From the NCBI RefSeq assembly GCF_001500025.1, contig NZ_LQIW01000034.1:186001-250000 (forward strand): a DNA stretch of 64,000 nucleotides. Reading direction: 5' to 3'. Shown piece after piece: positions 34,458 to 42,853 of the stretch (positions are counted from its first letter, which is position 1; each line of letters begins with the position of its first letter). The DNA is from Mycobacterium sp. IS-1590. GTDB lineage: Bacteria; Actinomycetota; Actinomycetes; Mycobacteriales; Mycobacteriaceae. The translations under genes were made by a program, and so were the position numbers. The notes under the pieces were generated by a model. It made no database searches. It saw only the letters and a program-made list of their open reading frames with translations, and was not told the origin of the DNA.

Positions 34458-36299
34458 ATGAGTGAATCAGAGCGTTCTGACGCTTTCGCGGAGGGTTTTG
34501 ACGCCCGAGGATCCGGCTTGTCCAGTGAGGACGCGGCCGAGCTCGAGGAGCTCCGCCGGGAGGCCGCTGTCCTGCGAGAGCAGTTGGAGAACGCGGTAGG
34601 CCCCCAGAGCGGGTTGCGCAGCGCCCGCGATGTCCACCAGCTCGAGGCTCGCATCGACTCGCTCGCCGCCCGCAACGCCAAGCTGATGGAGACCCTCAAG
34701 GAGGCCCGTCAGCAGCTGCTCGCATTGCGCGAAGAGGTCGACCGCCTGGGACAGCCGCCGAGCGGCTACGGCGTGCTGCTGGGGGTTCAGGACGACGACA
34801 CCGTCGACGTCTTCACGTCCGGACGCAAAATGCGGCTGACGTGCTCGCCGAACATCGACACCAAGTCGCTCAAGCAAGGTCAGACCGTCCGTCTCAACGA
34901 GGCCCTGACGGTCGTCGAGGCCGGCAACTTCGAGGCGGTCGGCGAGATCAGCACCCTGCGCGAGATCCTGTCCGACGGACACCGCGCGCTGGTGGTCGGG
35001 CACGCCGACGAGGAGCGCATCGTCTGGCTCGCCGAGCCGCTGGTCGCGGCCGAGGACCTGCCCGAGGGGTACGACGACGACCTGGCCGACGACAGCCGAC
35101 CGCGCAAGCTGCGGCCGGGTGATTCGCTGCTGGTCGACACCAAGGCCGGATACGCCTTCGAGCGCATTCCCAAAGCTGAGGTCGAGGACCTGGTGCTCGA
35201 GGAGGTGCCCGACGTCAGCTACAACGACATCGGGGGCCTGGGTCGCCAGATCGAGCAGATCCGCGACGCCGTGGAACTGCCGTTCCTGCACAAGGAGTTG
35301 TACCGGGAGTACTCGCTGCGCCCGCCCAAGGGTGTTCTGCTCTACGGTCCGCCCGGCTGCGGTAAGACGCTGATCGCCAAGGCGGTGGCCAATTCGCTGG
35401 CCAAGAAAATGGCCGAGGTCCGTGGCGACGACGCCCGCGAGGCGAAGAGCTACTTCCTCAACATCAAGGGTCCGGAGCTGCTGAACAAGTTCGTCGGTGA
35501 GACCGAACGTCACATCCGGCTGATCTTCCAGCGTGCGCGGGAGAAGGCCTCCGAGGGCACCCCGGTGATCGTGTTCTTCGACGAGATGGACTCGATCTTC
35601 CGCACCCGTGGCACCGGTGTGAGCTCGGATGTGGAGACGACGGTTGTGCCGCAGCTGCTTTCGGAGATCGACGGTGTCGAGGGACTGGAGAACGTCATCG
35701 TCATCGGCGCCTCCAACCGCGAGGACATGATCGATCCGGCGATCCTGCGGCCAGGCCGCCTGGACGTGAAGATCAAGATCGAGCGTCCGGATGCCGAAGC
35801 GGCGCAGGACATCTTCAGCAAGTACCTCACCGAAGAACTGCCGGTCAACGAGGACGACCTCGCGGAGTTCGACGGCGACCGGTCGCTGACGATCAAGGCG
35901 ATGATCGAGAAGGTCGTCGACCGGATGTACGCCGAGATCGACGACAACCGCTTCCTCGAGGTGACCTACGCCAACGGTGACAAAGAGGTCATGTACTTCA
36001 AGGATTTCAACTCCGGCGCGATGATCCAGAACGTCGTCGACCGGGCCAAGAAGTACGCGATCAAGTCGGTGCTGGAGACCGGCAGCAAGGGTCTGCGGAT
36101 CCAGCATCTGCTGGACTCGATCGTCGACGAGTTCGCCGAGAACGAGGACCTGCCCAACACCACCAATCCCGATGACTGGGCACGGATCTCGGGCAAGAAG
36201 GGCGAGCGGATCGTCTACATCCGCACGCTGGTCACCGGGAAGTCGTCGAGCGCCAGCAGGGCTATTGATACCGAGTCCAACCTCGGCCAGTACCTGTAG
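34458..36299 (+). CDS. mpa: Mycobacterial proteasome ATPase Mpa (ARC)
   Basis: Mpa is the hexameric AAA ATPase that binds Pup on tagged proteins, unfolds them and feeds them into the PrcBA 20S core. The 613-residue protein has the N-terminal coiled coil that recruits Pup (residues about 20-95), tandem OB domains (about 100-240), and the AAA module with Walker A GPPGCGKT near residue 297 and Walker B VIVFFDEMDS near residue 373. It ends in GQYL, the C-terminal motif that docks on the proteasome. Length is close to that of M. tuberculosis Mpa (609). Strong ribosome-binding site. It starts the proteasome locus. Confidence 0.97.
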   Translation: MSESERSDAFAEGFDARGSGLSSEDAAELEELRREAAVLREQLENAVGPQSGLRSARDVHQLEARIDSLAARNAKLMETLKEARQQLLALREEVDRLGQPPSGYGVLLGVQDDDTVDVFTSGRKMRLTCSPNIDTKSLKQGQTVRLNEALTVVEAGNFEAVGEISTLREILSDGHRALVVGHADEERIVWLAEPLVAAEDLPEGYDDDLADDSRPRKLRPGDSLLVDTKAGYAFERIPKAEVEDLVLEEVPDVSYNDIGGLGRQIEQIRDAVELPFLHKELYREYSLRPPKGVLLYGPPGCGKTLIAKAVANSLAKKMAEVRGDDAREAKSYFLNIKGPELLNKFVGETERHIRLIFQRAREKASEGTPVIVFFDEMDSIFRTRGTGVSSDVETTVVPQLLSEIDGVEGLENVIVIGASNREDMIDPAILRPGRLDVKIKIERPDAEAAQDIFSKYLTEELPVNEDDLAEFDGDRSLTIKAMIEKVVDRMYAEIDDNRFLEVTYANGDKEVMYFKDFNSGAMIQNVVDRAKKYAIKSVLETGSKGLRIQHLLDSIVDEFAENEDLPNTTNPDDWARISGKKGERIVYIRTLVTGKSSSASRAIDTESNLGQYL

Positions 36300-36322
36300 C
36301 TCGTCCGCTCCTGGTGGCGCGA

Positions 36323-36340
36323 GCGTGCGTGTTTGCACGC
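36323..36340. terminator. Candidate terminator hairpin after mpa
   Basis: GCGTGC-GTGTTT-GCACGC, a perfect 6-bp stem with a 6-nt loop, begins 24 nt after the mpa stop. It lacks a U-run. Similar short palindromes are scattered in mycobacterial genomes, so it could also be a dispersed repeat. Confidence 0.35.
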
Positions 36341-36392
36341 GGCACGCCCGCGGTTATGCAGCAATTCGCGCACGTTCGCGCGCGTCGAGGGA

Positions 36393-36398
36393 TACCGT
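36393..36398 (+). promoter_or_regulatory. -10 box for a leaderless Rv2114-like transcript
   Basis: TACCGT ends 6 nt before the ATG at 36405 and supports that start over the open frame extending upstream. Confidence 0.45.
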
Positions 36399-36404
36399 CG
36401 CGTC

Positions 36405-37031
36405 ATGTCCGAGGACGACCTGTCGGTCACGGACGGTGTTTTCGGCAAGCGGTACGGCGAAGTGCTGCTCGTCAAGTCCACGCCGTCCGGCGCCGAAGCC
36501 ACGGTGTACAACACTTTTCCGCTGAACGATTGCCCGGCCGATCTGTGGAATGCGCTCGACGCGAAGGCCATCGCCCGGGAGAACGGCGCCGTAGCCACCT
36601 TGCTCAACGGCCCGCGGTACTGGCTGATGAGCAGCATCGGCAAGAGGGGCCGGGAGACATTGGAGCGCAAGAGCTTCGGTGGAATCGAGATGCTGCGGCA
36701 AGCCACCGTCAAGCTCGCGTCGATGAACCCGGCCCCCTATCAGCTGACCCGGTTGGACCGTAAGGCGGTCTTCACGTTCGATGCGGGTCGGGAGATCTAT
36801 GAACTCGTCGATCCGGACGGCCGGCGGTGGGTCATGCAGACGTTCAGCCAGACGGTCGACCCGTCGCTGTCGCTGAGCGACCTCCCCGGCCTCGCGGGCA
36901 GGCTGTCGCTGCCCGAGGGCTGGACGTATCAAGCGCGCATTCCGACATCGCCGCTCGTCGTCGACACCGCCACCGAGGACGCCTGCGTGACGCAGGACGA
37001 TCTCGCCAACAGCTATTCGTTGCAGGCGTAG
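36405..37031 (+). CDS. Conserved protein of unknown function, Rv2114-like
   Basis: A 208-residue soluble protein with no signal peptide. Distinct stretches are GVFGKRYGEVLLVKS, YNTFPLNDCPADLWNALDA, NGPRYWLMSSIGK, WVMQTFSQTVDPSLSLSDLPGLAGRLSLPEGW. It looks like a single alpha/beta domain with no catalytic motif I can name. By position between mpa and a membrane protein it corresponds to M. tuberculosis Rv2114. The ATG at 36405 is supported by a -10 box 6 nt upstream. Its last 19 nt overlap the end of the convergent membrane-protein gene. Confidence 0.82.
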   Translation: MSEDDLSVTDGVFGKRYGEVLLVKSTPSGAEATVYNTFPLNDCPADLWNALDAKAIARENGAVATLLNGPRYWLMSSIGKRGRETLERKSFGGIEMLRQATVKLASMNPAPYQLTRLDRKAVFTFDAGREIYELVDPDGRRWVMQTFSQTVDPSLSLSDLPGLAGRLSLPEGWTYQARIPTSPLVVDTATEDACVTQDDLANSYSLQA

Positions 37032-38170
37032 GCGCGGTAGGCGTCTCGGCCGGCAAGGCTGACCGCGACGTCGGCGATCAGCGGCTCGAAGAAGCGCTCG
37101 CGATACAGCGGGTCCACGCTGGTGCTGACGGTGAAGTACAACCCGGACAACACGGCGACGAAGAGCGATACGTGCACGATGGTCTGCGGGACCGGCACGT
37201 TGACCCCGAACCACGTTCCCGGACAGGGCGGTTGGCCGACCGGACATGTCTGCTCCGACGCCCACAGGACCGCGACGTCGTCGGGGACGGCGACGATACC
37301 CAGTGCGAGAAAGAAGGCGAACAGTCCAGCCGTGAAGAACACGACCTGGATCGTCTGCGAAAACACCATCACCGCAACGACGTTGATCTGTTCGGCCAGC
37401 GACAGCGGCGTGCGTTCCAGCCGGGTTCCGGGCTCGACGGCCAGCGGTGTGCCTTCGAGCAGCTTGGCCGGATCGTCTTGTTCGGCGCGATCTTCGCGCA
37501 GCGCCCGAACTTCGTCGCGAATCGTGGTGACCACGAAGATCAGCGCGACCAGCGCCAGGAAACCGATTGTCTGCCAGAGCCGTTGACGCGGCATGCGGGC
37601 GGCCAGCTGCCACAGCTCGCCGGTGAAGTAGACGACGACAGTGAGCATCAACAGCGGCAACGCCCGGCTCATGAGTGTTCCGAGCGCACCGAGTTGTACC
37701 CAGGCGAATCGCAGCGCCCACAGAGCGATCGCCCCGATGCCGAGATAGGTGAGCCATATCGCGACCACGGCGACGACCGCGAACCCCACCGCCTCGACAG
37801 CCGCGATGCCCGAAAAGCCGCTGTCGGCGAACGGAAGCCCCAACACGAACACGGCCATCACCACCAACGCCGCCGACCGTCGTCCGGCCTCACCGCGCGC
37901 GGTGCCGATGCGGTGCAGCAGATGTAACCCGAAGGGGGCCAACACCAACAGTGCGGTCAGCACTCCCAACCGGATCGCGTAGCCAATGTCCGGATCATTT
38001 CCGGTGAGATCGGCCAGCAGCATCGTCAGCGAGATCACCGCTCCGACACCGCTGACCATCGGGGCGGAGCGTTCGATCAACGCGCCGGAGCGGACGCGTC
38101 GGGTGAGGACCAGCGGCAGACCGCGATGCAGGAACCAGTCGTGCACCCGACGCATGTCCGACACGGGCAT
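37013..38170 (-). CDS. Polytopic membrane protein, Rv2113-like (copy 1)
   Basis: A 385-residue integral membrane protein with about eight transmembrane segments: four in residues 30-170, two near 190-210, and two around 270-330 flanking loops rich in charged residues. It begins with a conserved amphipathic stretch, VHDWFLHRGLPLVLTRR, and ends YRERFFEPLIADVAVSLAGRDAYRAY. The next gene upstream is a clear paralogue with the same beginning and end. M. tuberculosis has one homologue here (Rv2113). The paired cysteines in EQTCPVGQPPCPGTW suggest an extracytoplasmic disulfide. Function is unknown. Its 3' end overlaps the Rv2114-like gene by 19 nt. Confidence 0.82.
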   Translation of the reverse strand: MPVSDMRRVHDWFLHRGLPLVLTRRVRSGALIERSAPMVSGVGAVISLTMLLADLTGNDPDIGYAIRLGVLTALLVLAPFGLHLLHRIGTARGEAGRRSAALVVMAVFVLGLPFADSGFSGIAAVEAVGFAVVAVVAIWLTYLGIGAIALWALRFAWVQLGALGTLMSRALPLLMLTVVVYFTGELWQLAARMPRQRLWQTIGFLALVALIFVVTTIRDEVRALREDRAEQDDPAKLLEGTPLAVEPGTRLERTPLSLAEQINVVAVMVFSQTIQVVFFTAGLFAFFLALGIVAVPDDVAVLWASEQTCPVGQPPCPGTWFGVNVPVPQTIVHVSLFVAVLSGLYFTVSTSVDPLYRERFFEPLIADVAVSLAGRDAYRAYACNE

Positions 38171-38200
38171 ATTGTGCGGGAGATTCGCTCCGGGGGGCGC

Positions 38201-39370
38201 TCACCGCGCCGGAACGGCGGCCCGGTACCGGTTGCGGGCGGTCAGTGTGAGCGACAGATCGTCGAGCAGAGGGGCGATGAAGCGGTCGTGATAGGCGTCG
38301 TCGCCCACCGCCCGGGCGCTGACATACATGAACGTCAGCGCTCCGAGGAACAGCGTCACCTGTATCAGCGCATCCGGGACCGGGATCGTCATGCCGAGGA
38401 ACCGCCCGTCGGCAGAACCGTTGCGCGTCCAGGCCGCAAGCAGTTCGGGGGAGAGCAGGATCAACCCCAACACGAGGAACAACAGCGCCGTGACCGTCGC
38501 CACCACCAGGATGTGGGCCAACTGCGAGACCGCGAGCACGAAGTACACATTCCACCGTTCGGGCCGGCTCAGCGGCTTCACCTGCGCAGGATCGGGCATG
38601 TCGGCGAACGGAGTGCCGTCCAGCTTCGCGGCGTGCGCGGGGTCGGGATCGGTGGCGTTGACCGTGGGGCGCAACCGGTCCACGATCACCGACGCGACGA
38701 ACGCCGCCGCGATCGCCGTGAGGAACCACAGCGCCAACCACAGCCGGGTGCGCGAGATCGTCGCCGCCATCAGCCACACCGGCGAGTTGAAGAACACCAG
38801 GAAGGTCAGCAGCAGCACGGGCAGAGCGCGCAGCAGCAGCGACCCCGCCGCGCTCAGGTGCGCGAGGGTCACCCGGGCGGCCCACCCGAGTATCGAGCCG
38901 ACACCGGCCGCGGTGAGCGCCAGGATCGCGCCGACGGCCACCGCCACCCACATCAGGTTCCGCGACAGATACGGGCCGGGGCCGCCGAACACAGCGCCGA
39001 GCACCGCGACCGCGACGGCGACCGCCGCGGCCGCGAGCCGACCGCGCTGAAGCCCGATGCGCGACACCCACCAGCCCAGCGCCGCTGCCGCCGGCAGCAC
39101 CAGGATCAGCAGCACCAGTACGAACCACTCGCCTCGTGTGGGCCGTCCGTCGATGTCGATCGCGTGCTTGCCCGTCAACGCCACCACCGCGACGGTGTTG
39201 GCCATCAGCACAGCGAGTGCGGAGAGGGCGGGGGCCGACCGCGACCACAGTTGGCGGACCGAACGGCTGGGCCGCAGCACCGCAGGCAGGCCGTGCACGA
39301 GGAACCACCGTTCGGCGGCCTGACGGCGTGCCGCATCGACGGGGGCGGGATCGACCGGATCGGATGGCAC
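38201..39370 (-). CDS. Polytopic membrane protein, Rv2113-like (copy 2)
   Basis: A 389-residue membrane protein paralogous to copy 1. Shared features are ERWFLVHGLPAVLRPSRSVRQLWSRSAP at the N-terminus, a two-part membrane region, a cytoplasmic loop with PLSRPERWNVYFVLAVSQ (copy 1: LSLAEQINVVAVMVFSQ), and YHDRFIAPLLDDLSLTLTARNRYR at the C-terminus. The tandem arrangement indicates a local duplication. It is divergent from dop with only 40 nt between starts, so the dop promoter lies inside this short gap. Function is unknown; a link with the proteasome is suggested by position only. Confidence 0.82.
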   Translation of the reverse strand: MPSDPVDPAPVDAARRQAAERWFLVHGLPAVLRPSRSVRQLWSRSAPALSALAVLMANTVAVVALTGKHAIDIDGRPTRGEWFVLVLLILVLPAAAALGWWVSRIGLQRGRLAAAAVAVAVAVLGAVFGGPGPYLSRNLMWVAVAVGAILALTAAGVGSILGWAARVTLAHLSAAGSLLLRALPVLLLTFLVFFNSPVWLMAATISRTRLWLALWFLTAIAAAFVASVIVDRLRPTVNATDPDPAHAAKLDGTPFADMPDPAQVKPLSRPERWNVYFVLAVSQLAHILVVATVTALLFLVLGLILLSPELLAAWTRNGSADGRFLGMTIPVPDALIQVTLFLGALTFMYVSARAVGDDAYHDRFIAPLLDDLSLTLTARNRYRAAVPAR

Positions 39371-39397
39371 GGTCGCAGGCTACTTTCCGCCGTCACC

Positions 39398-39403
39398 TAG
39401 GCT
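39398..39403 (+). promoter_or_regulatory. -10 box for a leaderless dop transcript
   Basis: TAGGCT ends 7 nt before the dop ATG at 39411. Confidence 0.55.
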
Positions 39404-39410
39404 TGACGAC

Positions 39411-40907
39411 ATGCAACGGATTATCGGGACCGAGGTCGAGTACGGCATCTCGTCGCCGTCCGACCCGACCGCGAATCCGATTCTGACCTCTACCCAGGCC
39501 GTGCTCGCGTATGCCGCGGCGGCCGGGATCCAGCGCGCCAAGCGCACGCGCTGGGACTATGAGGTGGAATCGCCGCTGCGCGACGCCCGCGGTTTCGACC
39601 TCAGCCGGTCGGCGGGCCCGCCGCCGGTCGTCGACGCGGACGAGGTCGGCGCGGCGAACATGATCCTGACCAACGGCGCGCGCCTCTACGTCGACCACGC
39701 CCATCCGGAGTACTCCGCACCCGAGTGCACCGACCCGCTGGACGCCGTGATCTGGGACAAGGCCGGCGAGCGGGTGATGGAGGCCGCCGCACGGCACGTC
39801 GCCAGCGTGCCCGGCGCAGTGAAACTGCAGCTCTACAAGAACAACGTCGACGGCAAAGGTGCCTCCTACGGGTCGCACGAGAACTACCTGATGAGCCGGC
39901 AGACCCCGTTCTCCGCGGTGATCGCCGGGCTGACCCCGTTTCTGGTGTCGCGACAGGTCGTGACCGGTTCGGGCCGCGTGGGCATCGGTCCCTCCGGCGA
40001 CGAACCGGGCTTCCAGTTGTCGCAGCGCTCGGACTACATCGAGGTCGAGGTCGGCCTCGAGACCACGCTCAAGCGCGGCATCATCAACACCCGCGACGAG
40101 CCGCACGCCGACGCCGACAAGTACCGCAGGCTGCACGTGATCATCGGCGACGCGAACCTGTCGGAGACCTCGACGTATCTCAAGCTCGGCACCACGGCGC
40201 TGGTGCTGGACCTGATCGAGGAGGGGATGGATCTCAGCGATCTCGCGTTGGCCCGTCCCGTGCACGCGGTGCATGTGATCAGCCGGGACCCGTCGTTGCG
40301 CGCCACCGTCGCGCTGGCCGACGGTCGCGAGGTGACCGGCCTTGCGCTGCAACGGATGTACCTCGACCGCGTGGCCAAGCTCGTGGACAGCCGCGATCCC
40401 GACCCGCGAGCGGCCGACATCGTCAAGATGTGGGCCGAAGTGCTCGACCTGCTCGAACGCGATCCGATGGAGTGCGCGGAGATCCTGGACTGGCCGGCCA
40501 AGCTGCGCCTGCTCGAGGGCTTCCGCCACCGCGAGAACCTGGGCTGGTCGGCGCCGCGGCTCCACCTGGTCGACCTGCAGTACTCCGATGTGCGGCTGGA
40601 CAAGGGCCTCTACAACCGGCTGGTGGCCCGGGGGTCGATGAAGCGGCTGGTCACCGAGCAGCAGGTGCTGGACGCGGTCGACAACCCGCCGACCGATACG
40701 CGCGCGTACTTCCGCGGTGAGTGCCTGCGTCGCTTCGGGGCCGATATCGCGGCGGCCAGTTGGGACTCGGTGATTTTCGATCTGGGCGGTGATTCGCTCG
40801 TCCGGATCCCCACCCTGGAGCCGCTGCGAGGCAGTAAGGCGCACGTCGGAGCTCTGCTGGACTCGGTGGACAGCGCCGTCGAATTGGTAGAACAGCTCAC
40901 CAATTAG
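39411..40907 (+). CDS. dop: Deamidase of Pup (depupylase) Dop
   Basis: Dop converts the C-terminal glutamine of Pup to glutamate, making it ligation-competent, and also removes Pup from proteins. The 498-residue protein belongs to the glutamine-synthetase-like Pup-ligase superfamily. It has the N-terminal IGTEVEYGISSPSDPTANP (metal-binding Glu), a Dop-specific loop near residues 40-65, the nucleotide-binding LYKNNVDGKGASYGSHENYL, and NTRDEPHADADKYRRLHVIIGD near residue 225. It is paralogous to pafA in this window. It is translated from its own leaderless promoter and is followed by pup. Confidence 0.97.
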   Translation: MQRIIGTEVEYGISSPSDPTANPILTSTQAVLAYAAAAGIQRAKRTRWDYEVESPLRDARGFDLSRSAGPPPVVDADEVGAANMILTNGARLYVDHAHPEYSAPECTDPLDAVIWDKAGERVMEAAARHVASVPGAVKLQLYKNNVDGKGASYGSHENYLMSRQTPFSAVIAGLTPFLVSRQVVTGSGRVGIGPSGDEPGFQLSQRSDYIEVEVGLETTLKRGIINTRDEPHADADKYRRLHVIIGDANLSETSTYLKLGTTALVLDLIEEGMDLSDLALARPVHAVHVISRDPSLRATVALADGREVTGLALQRMYLDRVAKLVDSRDPDPRAADIVKMWAEVLDLLERDPMECAEILDWPAKLRLLEGFRHRENLGWSAPRLHLVDLQYSDVRLDKGLYNRLVARGSMKRLVTEQQVLDAVDNPPTDTRAYFRGECLRRFGADIAAASWDSVIFDLGGDSLVRIPTLEPLRGSKAHVGALLDSVDSAVELVEQLTN

Positions 40908-40941
40908 GCGCGCTATCGCAGGCAATCGGCGCGGCGACCGG

Positions 40942-40947
40942 TAATGT
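40942..40947 (+). promoter_or_regulatory. Putative -10 box of the pup-prcB-prcA operon
   Basis: TAATGT matches TANNNT; transcription would begin near 40954, so the GC hairpin at 40955-40978 would be the very 5' end of the mRNA. Confidence 0.45.
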
Positions 40948-40954
40948 GGAGTCA

Positions 40955-40978
40955 CGGCGGGCAGCAGTGAGCCCGCCG
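40955..40978 (+). promoter_or_regulatory. Perfect 8-bp hairpin in the pup 5' leader
   Basis: CGGCGGGC-AGCAGTGA-GCCCGCCG. If transcription starts at the -10 just upstream, the message begins with this stable stem, about 12 nt before the AGGAGG ribosome site. It could protect the 5' end or influence initiation; as a dop terminator it lacks a U-run. Confidence 0.5.
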
Positions 40979-41000
40979 ACAACTTACGCAGGAGGCAGCG

Positions 41001-41195
41001 ATGGCTCAGGAGCAGACCAAGCGTGGCGGTGGTGGCGGCGAGGACGACGACCTCACCGGCAGCACGGCCGCCGGGCAGGAGCGTCGCGAGAAGCTGGCCG
41101 AGGACACCGACGACCTGCTCGATGAGATCGACGATGTTCTCGAGGAGAACGCCGAGGACTTCGTTCGCGCATACGTACAGAAGGGTGGACAGTGA
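41001..41195 (+). CDS. pup: Prokaryotic ubiquitin-like protein Pup
   Basis: Pup is the 64-residue modifier that is attached by its C-terminus to lysines of target proteins to mark them for the proteasome. It starts MAQEQTKRGGGGGEDDD, is largely disordered, and has the Mpa-binding helix region (REKLAEDTDDLLDEIDDVLEENAEDFVRAYV). It ends GGQ, so Dop must deamidate the last residue before PafA can use it. An AGGAGG ribosome site lies 5 nt before the ATG. The stop overlaps prcB by 4 nt (GTGA). Confidence 0.98.
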   Translation: MAQEQTKRGGGGGEDDDLTGSTAAGQERREKLAEDTDDLLDEIDDVLEENAEDFVRAYVQKGGQ

Positions 41196-42112
41196 CCTGG
41201 CCGCAACGCGATCAGCCGGCCTTACCTCTTTCTTCTGGCACCCGCTACCCGGTAGCACCCTCTGTCCCCGTGGACCTCTCGTCCTTCTCTGAACTGCTGC
41301 GCCGCCAGGCGCCCGAACTGCTTCCCGCGCAACGTGCTGGCGCCCAACCCGGGGATGTGCACGCCGATTTCGCACCGCACGGCACCACGATCGTCGCGCT
41401 GAAGTTCCCCGGCGGCGTGGTCATGGCCGGTGACCGCCGCGCCACCCAGGGCCACATGATCGCCAGCCGCGATGTGCAGAAGGTGTACATCACCGACGAC
41501 TACACGGCCACGGGCATCGCCGGGACGGCGGCCATCGCCGTCGAGTTCGCCCGCCTCTACGCCGTCGAACTCGAGCATTACGAGAAGCTGGAAGGCGTCG
41601 CGCTGACCTTCCCGGGCAAGGTGAACCGGCTCGCGACCATGGTGCGCGGCAACCTCGGTGCGGCATTGCAGGGTTTCGTCGCGCTGCCGTTGCTCGCCGG
41701 CTACGACGTCGACGACCCCAACCCGCAGGCGGCGGGGCGCATCGTGTCCTTCGACGCGGCGGGCGGCTGGAACTTCGAGGAGGAGGGTTACCAGTCGGTG
41801 GGGTCGGGGTCCATCTTCGCCAAGTCGTCGATGAAGAAGTTGTATTCGCAAGTGACGGACGGAGATTCGGCGTTGCGGGTGGCTATCGAGGCGCTGTACG
41901 ACGCCGCCGACGACGATTCGGCGACCGGCGGGCCCGACCTCGTGCGCGGTATCTATCCGACCGCGGTGATCATCGATGCCGACGGCGCCGAAGAGGTGAC
42001 CGAGGAGCGCATCGCCGAGTTCGCCCGTCTGGTGATCGAAAACCGTTCGCGCGCTGACACATTCGGCCCCGACGCCGTCCACCGTTCGACCGATGCGCGG
42101 GGAGATTCGTGA
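41192..42112 (+). CDS. prcB: Proteasome beta subunit (with propeptide)
   Basis: PrcB forms the two inner heptameric rings of the 20S proteasome and carries the proteolytic site. The 306-residue precursor has a propeptide of 64 residues; self-cleavage at HG/TTIVALKF would free Thr65 as the nucleophile. The catalytic lysine is in MAGDRRATQG and following region as in the family. The GTG start overlaps the pup stop codon, and the gene's stop overlaps prcA, so pup, prcB and prcA are translationally coupled, helping balance subunits. Confidence 0.97.
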   Translation: MTWPQRDQPALPLSSGTRYPVAPSVPVDLSSFSELLRRQAPELLPAQRAGAQPGDVHADFAPHGTTIVALKFPGGVVMAGDRRATQGHMIASRDVQKVYITDDYTATGIAGTAAIAVEFARLYAVELEHYEKLEGVALTFPGKVNRLATMVRGNLGAALQGFVALPLLAGYDVDDPNPQAAGRIVSFDAAGGWNFEEEGYQSVGSGSIFAKSSMKKLYSQVTDGDSALRVAIEALYDAADDDSATGGPDLVRGIYPTAVIIDADGAEEVTEERIAEFARLVIENRSRADTFGPDAVHRSTDARGDS

Positions 42113-42852
42113 GTTTTCCCTATTTCATCTCGCCCGAACAGGCGATGCGCGAGCGTTCCGAGCTCGCGCGCAAAGGTATCGCCAGGGGGCGCAGCGTCGT
42201 GGCACTGGCCTACGCCGACGGCGTGCTGTTCGTCGCCGAGAACCCGTCGCGCTCGCTGCAGAAGGTCAGCGAGCTCTACGACAGGGTCGGATTCGCGGCC
42301 GTCGGGCGGTTCAACGAGTTCGACAACCTGCGCCGCGGCGGCATCCAGTACGCCGACACCCGCGGCTACGCCTACGCCCGCCGCGACGTCACCGGCCGTC
42401 AGCTGGCCAACATCTATGCCCAGACGCTGGGCACCATCTTCACCGAGCAGGCCAAGCCCTACGAGGTGGAGTTGTGTGTCGCGGAGGTCGCCCACTACGG
42501 CGAGTCGAAACCTCCGGAGATGTACCGCATCACCTATGACGGGTCGATCGCCGACGAGCCGCACTTCGTGGTCATGGGCGGAACGACGGAACCGATCATC
42601 GCCGCCCTCAACGACTCCTACACGGAAAACGCCGGCCTGCAGGATGCGGTGAAGATCGCCATCGACGCGCTGCACGCCGCGGGCAACGGCGGCTCCGAAC
42701 AGCGCGTGCTGGGACCCGCGACGCTCGAGGTGGCGATCCTGGACGCCAACCGGCCCCGCCGTGCGTTCCGCCGGATCACCGGTGCCGCACTGGAGGCGCT
42801 GCTGCCTCCGGCGGAGGAGACTCCGCAGGACGCCGAACCCGCAGGGGAGTAG
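42109..42852 (+). CDS. prcA: Proteasome alpha subunit
   Basis: PrcA forms the outer gating rings of the 20S proteasome that dock Mpa. The 247-residue protein starts MSFPYFISPEQAMRERSELARKGIARGRS, with the gating octapeptide and the alpha-subunit helix H0, and has no catalytic threonine. Its C-terminal tail is Pro/Glu-rich (PPAEETPQDAEPAGE). The GTG start overlaps the prcB stop (GTGA). It is convergent with the hydrolase gene, with 1 nt between stops and a strong hairpin just after the prcA stop. Confidence 0.97.
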   Translation: MSFPYFISPEQAMRERSELARKGIARGRSVVALAYADGVLFVAENPSRSLQKVSELYDRVGFAAVGRFNEFDNLRRGGIQYADTRGYAYARRDVTGRQLANIYAQTLGTIFTEQAKPYEVELCVAEVAHYGESKPPEMYRITYDGSIADEPHFVVMGGTTEPIIAALNDSYTENAGLQDAVKIAIDALHAAGNGGSEQRVLGPATLEVAILDANRPRRAFRRITGAALEALLPPAEETPQDAEPAGE

Positions 42853-42853
42853 G

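Noticed and set aside
34467..36338. A 623-codon minus-strand open frame opposite mpa
   Set aside because: Antisense shadow of a highly conserved gene; such frames are common in GC-rich coding DNA.
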